Origin: a virus
Virus record (IMG/VR): IMGVR_UViG_3300027899_000001
Location: 124,001 to 188,000 of that record
Length of the DNA stretch: 64,000 bases
Reading direction: 5' to 3' (one strand)
In this document: positions 17,501 to 24,213 of the stretch, in pieces
How positions within the stretch are numbered: position 1 is the first letter of the stretch
How the letters are laid out: each line of letters opens with the position of its first letter
The notes under the pieces: model-generated
Told to the model about the DNA's origin: nothing
Seen by the model: only the letters and a program-made list of their open reading frames with translations
The model's database searches: none
Translations under genes and position numbers: made by a program

Positions 17501-17986
17501 CATAAATGATATTGAACCTGTCGATGTTTGAGCAGCGTTATTAACTTTAGCTTGTGAAGGTCTTAAGCCTTCAAGTGTTATTCCAACTCCTCCTCTACGT
17601 TTCATTAACTGAACCATAGATTCGTCTATATTAAAAATTCCTCCATAAGAATCTGCTCCATTATCTATAAAAAAGCAATTTCCTAAAGATGAAATCTGGT
17701 GTTTATTTCCTAATCCAAAAAGTATTGAACCTCCAGGAATGCAATACTTAAAGTGTTCTAAATGTTCTTTTATTGTTTCTCTTGTTAGAGCGTTAGGATA
17801 GTTCATTTCCATTCTATGAAATTCGTCTATCATTCTTGTTATTGTTTCTGTTGGGTGGCCTTCTTCCCATTTGCCATTGTTTTTAAGGGCGTACTTCTTT
17901 GCCCACACGTCGGAGGCGAGAGAGTCATTTTCAAAATAAGACATTCCCGCCTCTACTAACTGTTTTTCAGTATATTCAGTACTCAT
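14522..17986 (-). CDS. nrdJ: class II (B12-dependent) ribonucleotide reductase with an intein
   Basis: An 1154-residue precursor, about 841 residues after removal of a 313-residue intein. NrdJ features are SSLGNCFF (substrate-site Cys), the junction NP|CGEVPLSPFDSC carrying the radical Cys and its Glu, SIAPTGSLAIL near the active site, and a C-terminal zinc ribbon (CPECGG...CDSCEYSKC). That ribbon is typical of adenosylcobalamin-dependent enzymes. The intein sits immediately before the radical Cys, so the precursor is inactive until spliced. The enzyme makes deoxynucleotides without oxygen or a small subunit, which fits an anaerobic habitat. A terminator follows. Confidence 0.92.
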   Translation of the reverse strand: MSTEYTEKQLVEAGMSYFENDSLASDVWAKKYALKNNGKWEEGHPTETITRMIDEFHRMEMNYPNALTRETIKEHLEHFKYCIPGGSILFGLGNKHQISSLGNCFFIDNGADSYGGIFNIDESMVQLMKRRGGVGITLEGLRPSQAKVNNAAQTSTGSISFMDRYSHSTREVAQDGRRGALMISMHIAHPDSPKFITKKDDLTKVTGANVSVKITDEFMHAVEADADYILRWPITDDQPVFLEQMVYNKLYKRDDGSYIMKVKAKELWDLIIKQAHKNAEPGILFWDNIIKESPADCYADEGFTTKGTNPCIVGNTLIATADGRNAVSIKQLTDERLDVPVYSTNPITGKTEIKWARNPRLTKKKAEVWKLKLDDGSELIATPDHKILTSKLDYKQLKDLSLGESLIPFYSFDANGYRQVSRTGVKMSGGNFRNRRQYHLIYEFFNQDEQTDHKLYSIHHYDFNNKNDRPENLVKMLRDEHIEFHAARMRGDKNPYHKMSDEFKQSFASHPGEKNGRYIPYTNDDLIAAGKTLFKKEGKLTRNGWRKYAKENGYPQKIENEFRFTTFDNFRNQVANNHKVESIEFYGYEDVYNITVDDNHNYHVITNYEDSLFVTSSGICVKNCGEVPLSPFDSCRLLSINLNNVVSNPYKSNAKVDFNVLAKAARVSQRLMDDLVSLEEEKILAIISKINSDPEELYLKQTELRVWTTVLEVLRKGRRTGIGVLGLGDMLAKLGIKYGTKEATTLIDKVFETIAVNSYKESVQLAKERGCFPIWNADKEAQNPFIIRVISNHFDNAEYKDYMKYGRRNIATLSIAPTGSLAILARTTSGIEPVFKIYYKRRRKINPNESGVKVDYKDENGDSWQEYNVFHPEFIKWYTTATDNTFTQDGALKFLQSLTDAEVESFVKDSPWYGSESHTIDYIEKVTMQGVIQKWIDHSISVTHNLPENISLEEVNKIYFHAWKSGCKGCTIYREGSRQGVLITKKEENDFSEVHAPKRPKELKADYYVVTASGIKFAVIVGLYKGKPYEIFAFENPPMDKNTHGRTVKVKKGHYKFINGEFEIDNLQLAEERVQQRTLTLTASMLLRQRAPIQYVIKVIRKIDDNITSFSSATTRILSKYIIEKLEEKCPECGGNLVREEGCVHCDSCEYSKC
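16118..17056 (-). mobile_element. HNH-containing intein in NrdJ (313 aa)
   Basis: The intein runs from Cys311 (CIVGNTLIATADGR) to Asn623, where CVKN is followed by Cys as the +1 residue. Splicing block B is visible (ELIATPDHKIL), as is block F (YNITVDDNHNYHVI). In the middle is an HNH-type core (SIHHYDFNNKNDRPENLVKML...H) with GDKNPYHKM, a NUMOD3-like repeat. So the homing domain is HNH rather than the common LAGLIDADG type. It looks intact and able to splice. Confidence 0.88.
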
Positions 17987-18055
17987 TTTATATTAGAAAG
18001 TTTATTTTAGTTTGGTATAGAATATATATAAGTCATTAACATTCCTTAACAGACA

Positions 18056-19531
18056 TTATGCAATAAAAGTGCTAGCAGTTGACTTCCTTTTATTTAGAAT
18101 TTCTTTCAATGCTTCTGCTTCTTTTTCTGCTATAAATGATAGTTTTTTAGACTGTCTTCTTTGAGTATAATATTCAGTTAAAATTTCTGGAAGTAAAGGT
18201 TCATAAGATGCATCAAAGACTGCGCCGCTTGATGTTTTGATTTCTGTGTTCTTTGGAATATATGATTTATCTTTCTTTATGAAATTTTCAATGGATAACT
18301 TAAACTGTCTCATTATTGAGGGATAAAGAGACGCAAAGTCAAAAGATGCAACCCAAGGATAAAGATTAGGAATTGGTTGAAAAACAAAAGCTCCTTCATA
18401 AGATTCTCTATCTTTTTTATCTTCTCTTTTTGGAAAAATTTGGCCTCTTTTATATGCATATCTTACTAAAGTTGCTTCTAAAGTAAAGATAGGTGAAAAT
18501 GCATCCATTGCCTCAACTCTTGTGATATTTGCTAATCCTAAGAATGTTCCCATAGTTTTTAACTTTGTATCTAAAAGTTCTACAAGAACACTGTCTATGG
18601 CATTATAAAATACGTATTGAGGAAAATCTTTTTGATATTGTTCTTGAAGTGTGCCAGGATATTTTACTTTTCTAACTTCTAATGCTTCTTCTGATACAAA
18701 ATCTAATGTATCATTTTCTTTTACTTCAATAGTTCTATCCCATTTTTGATATATTGACATATAATCAACAATAAGTTTATGTTGAGGCAACATTATAACC
18801 ACATCAGCATTTTTATCTTTAATTTTATGTTCATACCATTGTCCTGTTGGAGATAACCAAGATACATCTAAATTAAGTTTTTTGCATCTATTCATTAAAT
18901 ATCTCCAATCATATCCCCAAAAGTTCCAGCCTGTTATAAGTGGAGAAACTCTAACATAATTATAAAGAAAATCATAAAGCATATCTGCTTCATTTGCATG
19001 GTATTTATAAATAAAGCGATATTTTTTTCCAAATTTCTTAACATGATCATTTATATTTTTTTCAATTGTTTTACAATCTTCTCCACTTAATATCTTACTT
19101 CCGAAGACTGTTATATCAGGATATTGAGAAAAAGCTACTGTAGTTACTTTATTTTGTGCAGTTTCAGGATCTGCAAATCCTTCATCTGTTACCTCTACTT
19201 CAATATCTGCTACTGAAAGCTTAGGCATATTAGGTTCAAATAAATGTGATGTAAGTTCTTCACCAGCATCTATAAAGAATTCTTGAGTTCTATATCTATT
19301 AAGAAATTGTGTCGGAACTTTTCTTACTGGCTTAAAATCCCAAGATTGCAATCCTTGAACTGCTCCGCCTCTTTGAGCATACATATACATATACTGTTGA
19401 TTAGCCGGAATGTTTAATTGTGTAAACCCAATCATTCCATCTTTTTTTACATATGATATGATAAATTTTTGAGGTCTCTGTTCTATATTTATAATCATTT
19501 CTTTTGTATTTTGTATTATATGTATTGACAT
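18056..19531 (-). CDS. family B DNA polymerase, exonuclease and palm N-part only
   Basis: A 491-residue protein. It has exonuclease motifs Exo I (VADIEVEV), Exo II (GWNFWGYDWRYL) and Exo III (YNAIDSVLV), and polymerase motif A (DFASLYPSIMRQF). It then stops at ...NKRKSTASTFIA, before motif B (KxxxNSxYG) and motif C (DTD). No continuation is seen in the next gene, which is nrdJ, so the C-terminal half must be elsewhere or lost. It resembles T4 gp43, and splits of gp43 near this point are known in some T4-like phages. Replicative function would require a partner fragment. Confidence 0.85.
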   Translation of the reverse strand: MSIHIIQNTKEMIINIEQRPQKFIISYVKKDGMIGFTQLNIPANQQYMYMYAQRGGAVQGLQSWDFKPVRKVPTQFLNRYRTQEFFIDAGEELTSHLFEPNMPKLSVADIEVEVTDEGFADPETAQNKVTTVAFSQYPDITVFGSKILSGEDCKTIEKNINDHVKKFGKKYRFIYKYHANEADMLYDFLYNYVRVSPLITGWNFWGYDWRYLMNRCKKLNLDVSWLSPTGQWYEHKIKDKNADVVIMLPQHKLIVDYMSIYQKWDRTIEVKENDTLDFVSEEALEVRKVKYPGTLQEQYQKDFPQYVFYNAIDSVLVELLDTKLKTMGTFLGLANITRVEAMDAFSPIFTLEATLVRYAYKRGQIFPKREDKKDRESYEGAFVFQPIPNLYPWVASFDFASLYPSIMRQFKLSIENFIKKDKSYIPKNTEIKTSSGAVFDASYEPLLPEILTEYYTQRRQSKKLSFIAEKEAEALKEILNKRKSTASTFIA

Positions 19532-19562
19532 AAAAAAAGTTTAATCGACTTGATTAAACTTT
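19532..19562 (-). terminator. rho-independent terminator
   Basis: The minus strand has AAGTTTAATC/GATTAAACTT with loop AAGTC, followed by a run of T. It lies between the gene ending at 19574 and the polymerase start at 19531. Confidence 0.75.
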
Positions 19563-19573
19563 TGTTAATTGAT

Positions 19574-19939
19574 TTAATTTTCAAAAGGATGTGTTTCTAA
19601 ATATTGAATCATTTCTTCTATTGTATGAAATGTAAATACAGGAATTTTTAGATTTTTTGCGTGAATTTCTTCTTTATCAGCACCCATACTCGTTATTTCT
19701 TTTTCATTTTTAATTGGTTTAATTCTGATCATAACATCACAACAAGACAGAAATTCAAAATCAAGTGTTAACCAATCCTTTTCAGGACGGGGATGTCTCA
19801 TATGTTGAAAATGAGTAAGTAATGGAGTATATGGAGCATATCCTCGAGTTATAAGTTCTTCTGCTATGTCCATCTGTAAATTTACATTTTCATCTTTGTC
19901 TCCATTTGTATATGGAGAAGCTATGTATACTTTTACCAT
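19574..19939 (-). CDS. nucleoside 2-deoxyribosyltransferase-like (DUF4406-type) protein
   Basis: A 121-residue protein opening VKVYIASPYTNGD, followed by ELITRGYAPYTPLLTHF, DFEFLSCCDVMIRI and GADKEEIHAKNLKIPVF. This order matches the nucleoside 2-deoxyribosyltransferase-like fold, in which phage members may salvage or remodel nucleosides. The catalytic Glu is plausibly in KEEIHAKN. It is adjacent to dUTPase and RNR, so a nucleotide-metabolism role is consistent. The exact substrate is unknown. Confidence 0.7.
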   Translation of the reverse strand: MVKVYIASPYTNGDKDENVNLQMDIAEELITRGYAPYTPLLTHFQHMRHPRPEKDWLTLDFEFLSCCDVMIRIKPIKNEKEITSMGADKEEIHAKNLKIPVFTFHTIEEMIQYLETHPFEN

Positions 19940-19943
19940 GTAA

Positions 19944-20171
19944 TTATGAATTTAATTGTTGAGGTTTTTCTTTTACTTTTTCATCAACTAATACGCCAAG
20001 ACCGGTAAGAGTTTCATACGCTATTATATAATTGAGGGGTAAACTTTCTGGTTTATTGCCCGTGTTAGCTAAAATTATATCTAACATTGATTGAAGTGAA
20101 TTCTGACATACTGGATTATCATAACGATATTCCTTTTCTACTTTTGCTAATTTTTTTAAATCTATTCTCAT
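19944..20171 (-). CDS. hypothetical protein, 75 aa
   Basis: A small, mostly helical protein (RIDLKKLAKVEKEYRYDNP...). It lies between the dUTPase and deoxyribosyltransferase-like genes with a few bases of spacing, so it is cotranscribed with them. It has no cysteine motif, signal peptide or membrane helix. I cannot assign a function. Confidence 0.55.
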   Translation of the reverse strand: MRIDLKKLAKVEKEYRYDNPVCQNSLQSMLDIILANTGNKPESLPLNYIIAYETLTGLGVLVDEKVKEKPQQLNS

Positions 20172-20183
20172 ATTTTTTAATTT

Positions 20184-20699
20184 TTAATTTTTATCTGTTG
20201 AACCAAATCCATCTGCTCCACGAGTTGTTTCCATTTCATAAAATTCTTTTGGAGTTTTATTTTCATCAATATGTATAGTTGATGTATAAATAGGTAATTC
20301 TAAGAATTGTAATATTTTTTGTCCTGGAAGTATTTCACAAGATCCATGTCCAGTGTATATAAGACTTAAATGAATTTCTCCTTGATATTCATAGTCTACG
20401 ACTTGAGCCCCAAATATTAATCCTAGTTTTGTTGCAACTCCTGATTTATTTGCAGCAACAAGTGCTCTATCAGGAGAAGCTAATTGGCAATGAATACCCG
20501 ACGGTATTAATACTCTTTGTCCAGGTTCAAGAATTATACTAAATTTACTAATATTTACATCGGAATTTTTTTCTTTAAGAACATTGACAAATTCTGGCGT
20601 AAATTCTGGAACATAAAAATCTATTCCTGCATCATATTTATTTGCTCTACTTGGAGATTTAACTTCTCTAGTCTTTAAAAATTTAATTCTTTCTATCAT
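20184..20699 (-). CDS. dut: dUTP pyrophosphatase
   Basis: A 171-residue protein with all five trimeric dUTPase motifs: DAGIDFYVP, NKSGVATK (Ser-x-x-x motif 2), GAQVVDYEYQGEIHLSL with the uracil-binding region, PGQKILQFLELPI, and the C-terminal P-loop-like RGADGFGSTDKN. It hydrolyses dUTP to dUMP and pyrophosphate, keeping uracil out of DNA and feeding dTMP synthesis. It contains an extra segment of about 20 residues after motif 1 (EFTPEFVNVLKEKNSDVNIS) compared with the shortest family members. It is first in the group leading to the polymerase. Confidence 0.93.
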   Translation of the reverse strand: MIERIKFLKTREVKSPSRANKYDAGIDFYVPEFTPEFVNVLKEKNSDVNISKFSIILEPGQRVLIPSGIHCQLASPDRALVAANKSGVATKLGLIFGAQVVDYEYQGEIHLSLIYTGHGSCEILPGQKILQFLELPIYTSTIHIDENKTPKEFYEMETTRGADGFGSTDKN

Positions 20700-20834
20700 A
20701 TATTATCTTTTAAATATTATATTATAAGTCTTTAAAAAGTTTTTAATATTCGATAAGTATTTTCAAAATTATACTATTTGTATATTCAGCTATGTCATGT
20801 GTTAAATAGGTAATCCAGATTCACAAAAAATGAT

Positions 20835-20842
20835 TATATTTG
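20835..20842 (+). promoter_or_regulatory. Bacteroidota-type -7 promoter box
   Basis: TATATTTG matches the TAnnTTTG -7 element of Bacteroides primary-sigma promoters and lies 40 bp before the plus-strand gene at 20883. No clear TTTG -33 box is seen at the right distance. TATAAATA sequences just downstream could instead be late-type elements. Confidence 0.4.
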
Positions 20843-20882
20843 TTATAAATATTATAAATACTAACTAAAATTATTAAAAATT

Positions 20883-21344
20883 ATGAAAAAATTTATCTTT
20901 ATGGCATTACTTTTAGTAGCTATTAGTATTGCATCTTTTGCAAAGGACAAAGAATTTATTGCTGAAGGTAAAACATATTCAGCAGTTGGAGACTATAAGA
21001 TTGAAATGGCTGATGCACCTGCCATTGTTAATGGAGAAGAACTTAAAGCATATGTTATAAGTTATCAAAATTCTCCTTTAGAAATCACTGTTGCTATTAA
21101 ACAAGAAAAAAAATGTAAAAACTTTATTGTTCTTTCACAAAAATTATGTGTTAAATACGTTTGTAATAAAAAGTATTTTGGAGTAGAAAAACTTAATATG
21201 AAAGATGATGGATATGAAACTTCTGATAATTCTTTAAATAAAGAAGAATATTATCATCAAAGAATTATAACTTCTGGTGGAAACTCAGAATTAGACAATA
21301 CAAGATTAATAGCAGCATATTTTCATGCTCTTATTAAAACTTAA
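20883..21344 (+). CDS. secreted/periplasmic protein, phage moron candidate
   Basis: A 153-residue protein with a clear signal peptide (KKFIFMALLLVAISIASFA|KD). The mature part of about 134 residues has two cysteine-containing stretches (KKCKNFIV, KLCVKYVC). It is a lone plus-strand gene in a minus-strand region, with its own promoter-like box and a strong terminator, the usual layout of a moron. The mature domain is unrecognised. Superinfection exclusion or envelope modification is possible but not shown. Confidence 0.65.
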   Translation: MKKFIFMALLLVAISIASFAKDKEFIAEGKTYSAVGDYKIEMADAPAIVNGEELKAYVISYQNSPLEITVAIKQEKKCKNFIVLSQKLCVKYVCNKKYFGVEKLNMKDDGYETSDNSLNKEEYYHQRIITSGGNSELDNTRLIAAYFHALIKT

Positions 21345-21364
21345 AACTTAAATAAAGAATTTAG

Positions 21365-21391
21365 AGGGTGTATTAAATATGCACCCTTTTA
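21365..21391 (+). terminator. rho-independent terminator
   Basis: An AGGGTG/CACCCT stem followed by TTTTATTTGTTTT. It ends the plus-strand secreted-protein gene and abuts the stop of the convergent gene at 21389. Confidence 0.75.
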
Positions 21392-21610
21392 TTTGTTTTC
21401 TGTTTTTTCTTTTTCACTAAATGCTATTGCGAGAGCTTGTTTCTGGCCAGCCTTTGTTCTTGGAACTTTTTTCTTTGATTTACCTATATGTTGTTCACCT
21501 TCTTTCCAGTGATGCATTACTTTTTCAAATTTTTTGTCACCTTTAGTTTTCTTTTCTTTTTTAGCTTCATTAAGAAACTCGTCTAAATTTTGATTAACTA
21601 AATTTTTCAT
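21389..21610 (-). CDS. small basic DUF6496-like protein with head-type N-terminus
   Basis: A 73-residue protein. The N-terminus NLVNQNLDEFLNEAKKE contains L-N-E followed by Ala, which matches a T4-type prohead cleavage site. The rest (FEKVMHHWKEGEQHIGKSKK...AGQKQALAIAFSE) resembles DUF6496 proteins. These are small and lysine-rich, with a conserved K-Q-A-(I/L)-A-I-A-x-S-E end, and are found in bacteria and phages. A DNA-associated internal head protein is plausible. It heads no obvious operon and follows the gene at 21622. Confidence 0.6.
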   Translation of the reverse strand: MKNLVNQNLDEFLNEAKKEKKTKGDKKFEKVMHHWKEGEQHIGKSKKKVPRTKAGQKQALAIAFSEKEKTENK

Positions 21611-21621
21611 AGTGTTTTAAT

Positions 21622-22779
21622 TTATTTATTTTCATTCATTTGTTGTGAAAACTCATCAAATGTAATAATTTCATGTTCAAACTTTTTTGTAGTTATAGCG
21701 TTTTGATTTCCCTTTTCTTTTTTCGTTTTAAACGGAGATGTTTTTCCACCTTTTAACATTTTACCTATTGTAGTATTATCATTGTGTGGATTAGTGTTCT
21801 CTTCTTCTATCTTTTTAGGACGTTTTTTAGCAACAGTTTTCCTTTTTTTCTTAGGATTTGGTGATTGTGTATATGGTTTCTTATTTATAGAATTACCCCA
21901 ATTATCTCCAGAGCCTGTTGATGATGTACCTGTCATTTGAGCTCCAGTTGTAGCTGCCATAGAAGCTGGTGCTCCTGTACCCATTCCTGGTGTAGCTCCG
22001 GCTCCCATCATTTCACTTACTGTTCGTGCTTTCATATTTGAATTTTTATTTTCATTTTTTTGAACTATTACATTTCTTAAAAATCTTGATTGAAAAAGTT
22101 CATCTTTATCTCCTTTTCTAATCGTAATATATCTTCTATAATATCTATTTAATATTTGCCAATATTCTTCCTTTAAAATAGAACTCTTATCTTCCTTATC
22201 TGCTATAATTTCATTTAAATCATCTACTTTCAATATATGAGGAGCAACTTCATAAAGCCATTCAGCAAAATCCTCCCAAGTATCAAAAGTTCTTTTAGCA
22301 TATACGCCTATTCCTAAATCTTTAATAGGATCTGAATGTTCTGTAAATTTTTCATTTACACTTGAGTTTTGTTTTTTCTTTAAGATTTTTAAAAATTCTT
22401 TAAAACTATTATAAGTATTAGGAGCTAATAGTTTTTCAGATATTATTTGTTTGCTAATTTGTTTTAAATCTAAGTCAATTCTATCTAATAAAAAGAATGC
22501 CTGATCAAAATATTTTTTCCAAATTAAATTTATAAAAAGATGTCTTCCTTGTTCTTCTTTATCAAATTGATTAGTAGACATAAAGTAATCTGCAAAATCA
22601 TATCTATTATGAACTAAAAGATATCGTAATGTATAGTATCCTCCTGCATTTTCATCATTTTTTAACCCATGATATCCTCTATATTTGTCTAAAGCCCGTT
22701 TCATTCCAATACCCATATCATGAACAGGATCAGTATCTTCAACAAACTTTTCATTTATTTTAAGCTTTTGCATTTTCAA
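21622..22779 (-). CDS. two-module signature-motif polyprotein with Pro/Lys-rich tail
   Basis: A 385-residue protein. Signature copies are KINEKFVEDTDPVHDMGIG at the start and VNEKFTEHSDPIKDLGIG at about residue 142. Module 1 is helical, ankyrin-like in feel (YTLRYLLVHNRYDFADYFM). Module 2 has the FAEWLYEVAPHILKVDD...YITIRKGD pattern shared with 32844, 45560 and 50974. A low-complexity region (GAGATPGMGTGAPAS...) and a basic NPKKKRKTVAKKRPKK stretch follow. It overlaps the HAD gene by 20 bp. Confidence 0.65.
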   Translation of the reverse strand: MKMQKLKINEKFVEDTDPVHDMGIGMKRALDKYRGYHGLKNDENAGGYYTLRYLLVHNRYDFADYFMSTNQFDKEEQGRHLFINLIWKKYFDQAFFLLDRIDLDLKQISKQIISEKLLAPNTYNSFKEFLKILKKKQNSSVNEKFTEHSDPIKDLGIGVYAKRTFDTWEDFAEWLYEVAPHILKVDDLNEIIADKEDKSSILKEEYWQILNRYYRRYITIRKGDKDELFQSRFLRNVIVQKNENKNSNMKARTVSEMMGAGATPGMGTGAPASMAATTGAQMTGTSSTGSGDNWGNSINKKPYTQSPNPKKKRKTVAKKRPKKIEEENTNPHNDNTTIGKMLKGGKTSPFKTKKEKGNQNAITTKKFEHEIITFDEFSQQMNENK

Positions 22780-23308
22780 TCAATCTTGTTTTTATGCCTC
22801 TTATAGATTGCGCTAGTCTAATATTAGCAGGATCATCATCAAAGAAAGTAATTTCATCGTATTTAGTCATAAGTTTACGAAGAATTTTACGCTTTTCTTC
22901 TGCAATGTTTATATCTCCTTTATCATCACCTATTGTAATAATATGTTCCAATTCAATCTCAATTCCGTGTTTCTTTAGAAATTCATAGATATAAGATTTA
23001 ACTGCTTTACTTCTTGCTGTAAGTATGTAAATATCTGATGTGGTTCTATCTTCTCTAATTGCATTACTTATATTTCTTAATATAGGCCATGCATTATGTT
23101 TCTTAGCATTAAGTATTAAATCACCATTCACGAAATCAGAAAAATCTAATTTATCACCGGGTTTCTTAATATAAAAATTATATTCTTTAGGTGTTATAGA
23201 AGTGACAAATGCTCCCCTATTGTAAATATGAATTTTTGCATCTGTTTTGACAAGAGTCTCATCAAAATCAAAAATGTACGCTTTCTTATATATTGTCTGT
23301 GCTCTCAT
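22760..23308 (-). CDS. HAD-superfamily phosphatase
   Basis: A 182-residue protein with the HAD motifs: FDFDETLVKTD (nucleophile Asp, motif I), ILTARSKAVK (motif II Thr), a lysine around KGDINIAEEK, and FFDDDPANI (motif IV). It could be a 3'-phosphatase of the T4 PseT type or a nucleotidase; a kinase domain is absent. The N-terminus MRAQTIYKKAY resembles the start of signature-motif genes (MRAxxIxEKF), but the cleavage Glu is replaced by Lys and the SDP-GIG part is missing. It lies in the signature-motif chain. Confidence 0.75.
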   Translation of the reverse strand: MRAQTIYKKAYIFDFDETLVKTDAKIHIYNRGAFVTSITPKEYNFYIKKPGDKLDFSDFVNGDLILNAKKHNAWPILRNISNAIREDRTTSDIYILTARSKAVKSYIYEFLKKHGIEIELEHIITIGDDKGDINIAEEKRKILRKLMTKYDEITFFDDDPANIRLAQSIRGIKTRLIENAKA

Positions 23309-23310
23309 AA

Positions 23311-23784
23311 TTAATAACGTAATAAAAATTGTTTTGTGTTAAATTGAATGACAGCTTCTATCGTTCCTATAAATTGTTTCATATTATCTTCAGATTTATA
23401 TTCATCTTCATTATATTCATATTGAAATGTTCCTATTTTTCCAGCACTTGTATTATATAATTTAAATATACATATTTCTTCATGTGCTCCCGATGTTCTA
23501 AATTTGCTATTATGTATTAATCTTCCTTTTCTTATAACATTTCTAATTTCACTTATATTAGCAACTCTATTATTTTGTGTATCAGCAAGAAAATATACAT
23601 GACCTAAAGGCAAGTTAAACGCTTTTAATACTCTTTGCACCCAATCATTATCCATGCCGCCCATTTTACCATTAAATAATTCTGCACTTTTTACCTGTTC
23701 TCTTAGTTTTTTTAATCCTATACCCATATCATGAACTGGATCTGATTCTTCTCTAAACTTTTCGTATATATATTGAGCTTTCAT
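23311..23784 (-). CDS. signature-motif protein, unique module
   Basis: A 157-residue protein starting MKAQYIYEKFREESDPVHDMGIG. Here the residue before the invariant Glu is Tyr rather than Asn. The C-terminal body (WVQRVLKAFNLPLGHVYFLADT...FKLYNTSAGKIGTFQYEYNE) is alpha/beta. It resembles the gene at 46207 (FFELPLSDVYYIGDEGE...IRKLYNNKKELFKGFI), so these two form a pair. The function is unknown. It overlaps the upstream gene by 4 bp. Confidence 0.65.
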   Translation of the reverse strand: MKAQYIYEKFREESDPVHDMGIGLKKLREQVKSAELFNGKMGGMDNDWVQRVLKAFNLPLGHVYFLADTQNNRVANISEIRNVIRKGRLIHNSKFRTSGAHEEICIFKLYNTSAGKIGTFQYEYNEDEYKSEDNMKQFIGTIEAVIQFNTKQFLLRY

Positions 23785-24137
23785 TCTTCTATAAAAATTT
23801 TTTCATCTCCTGTAGAAAAATATTCATTATCTTCTTCACTAATAAACGCAAAATTTGAAGAGGTTTCAATAGATTTATTTGTAGTATCATCTGTAAAATG
23901 AAATCTAACAGATTTTACAGGAAATGTATAATTTTTTTCTGGACTATTCCATCCACCTTTATGAAATTTTCCTGATACTTTTTTTCCTTTGAATTGTGAT
24001 ATCCAATCTCTCCATTCTACATAAGCAACTCCTAAAATATCATGGTGTACTTTTCTAGGACTTACTCCCCCAATTCCCATGTCATGAACAGGATCTGATT
24101 CTTCGTCAAATTTCTCAAATATACCATGTGCTCTCAT
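23781..24137 (-). CDS. signature-motif protein, unique module
   Basis: A 118-residue protein with MRAHGIFEKFDEESDPVHDMGIG. The body (WISQFKGKKVSGKFHKGGWNSPEKNYTFPVKSVRFHFTDD) is a small beta-type domain. It is distantly like the second module of 45560 (FIKGLPGKTITGVFEGSKKSLTFKI). It is the first gene after a terminator and is preceded by the AT-rich element at 24147. Confidence 0.62.
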   Translation of the reverse strand: MRAHGIFEKFDEESDPVHDMGIGGVSPRKVHHDILGVAYVEWRDWISQFKGKKVSGKFHKGGWNSPEKNYTFPVKSVRFHFTDDTTNKSIETSSNFAFISEEDNEYFSTGDEKIFIEE

Positions 24138-24146
24138 TACATGTAT

Positions 24147-24170
24147 TTTATTTTATATATTCAAAACAAA
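24147..24170 (-). promoter_or_regulatory. AT-rich promoter-like element after terminator
   Basis: The minus strand carries the exact 15-nt AATATATAAAATAAA, 9 nt before the ATG at 24137. It directly follows the terminator hairpin at 24171-24188, so it marks a transcription-unit boundary. Confidence 0.5.
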
Positions 24171-24188
24171 GGGAGCACTAAGGCTCCC
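24171..24188 (-). terminator. rho-independent terminator
   Basis: A GGGAGC/GCTCCC stem followed on the minus strand by TTTGTTTTG. It ends the gene at 24214. Confidence 0.78.
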
Positions 24189-24213
24189 TCGCTATCGTAA
24201 TTAAGTTTGAAAA

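Noticed and set aside
18056-19531. An intein half at the end of the polymerase fragment
   Set aside because: The last residues (NKRKSTASTFIA) have no Cys/Ser block A start and no block B; the gene just stops.
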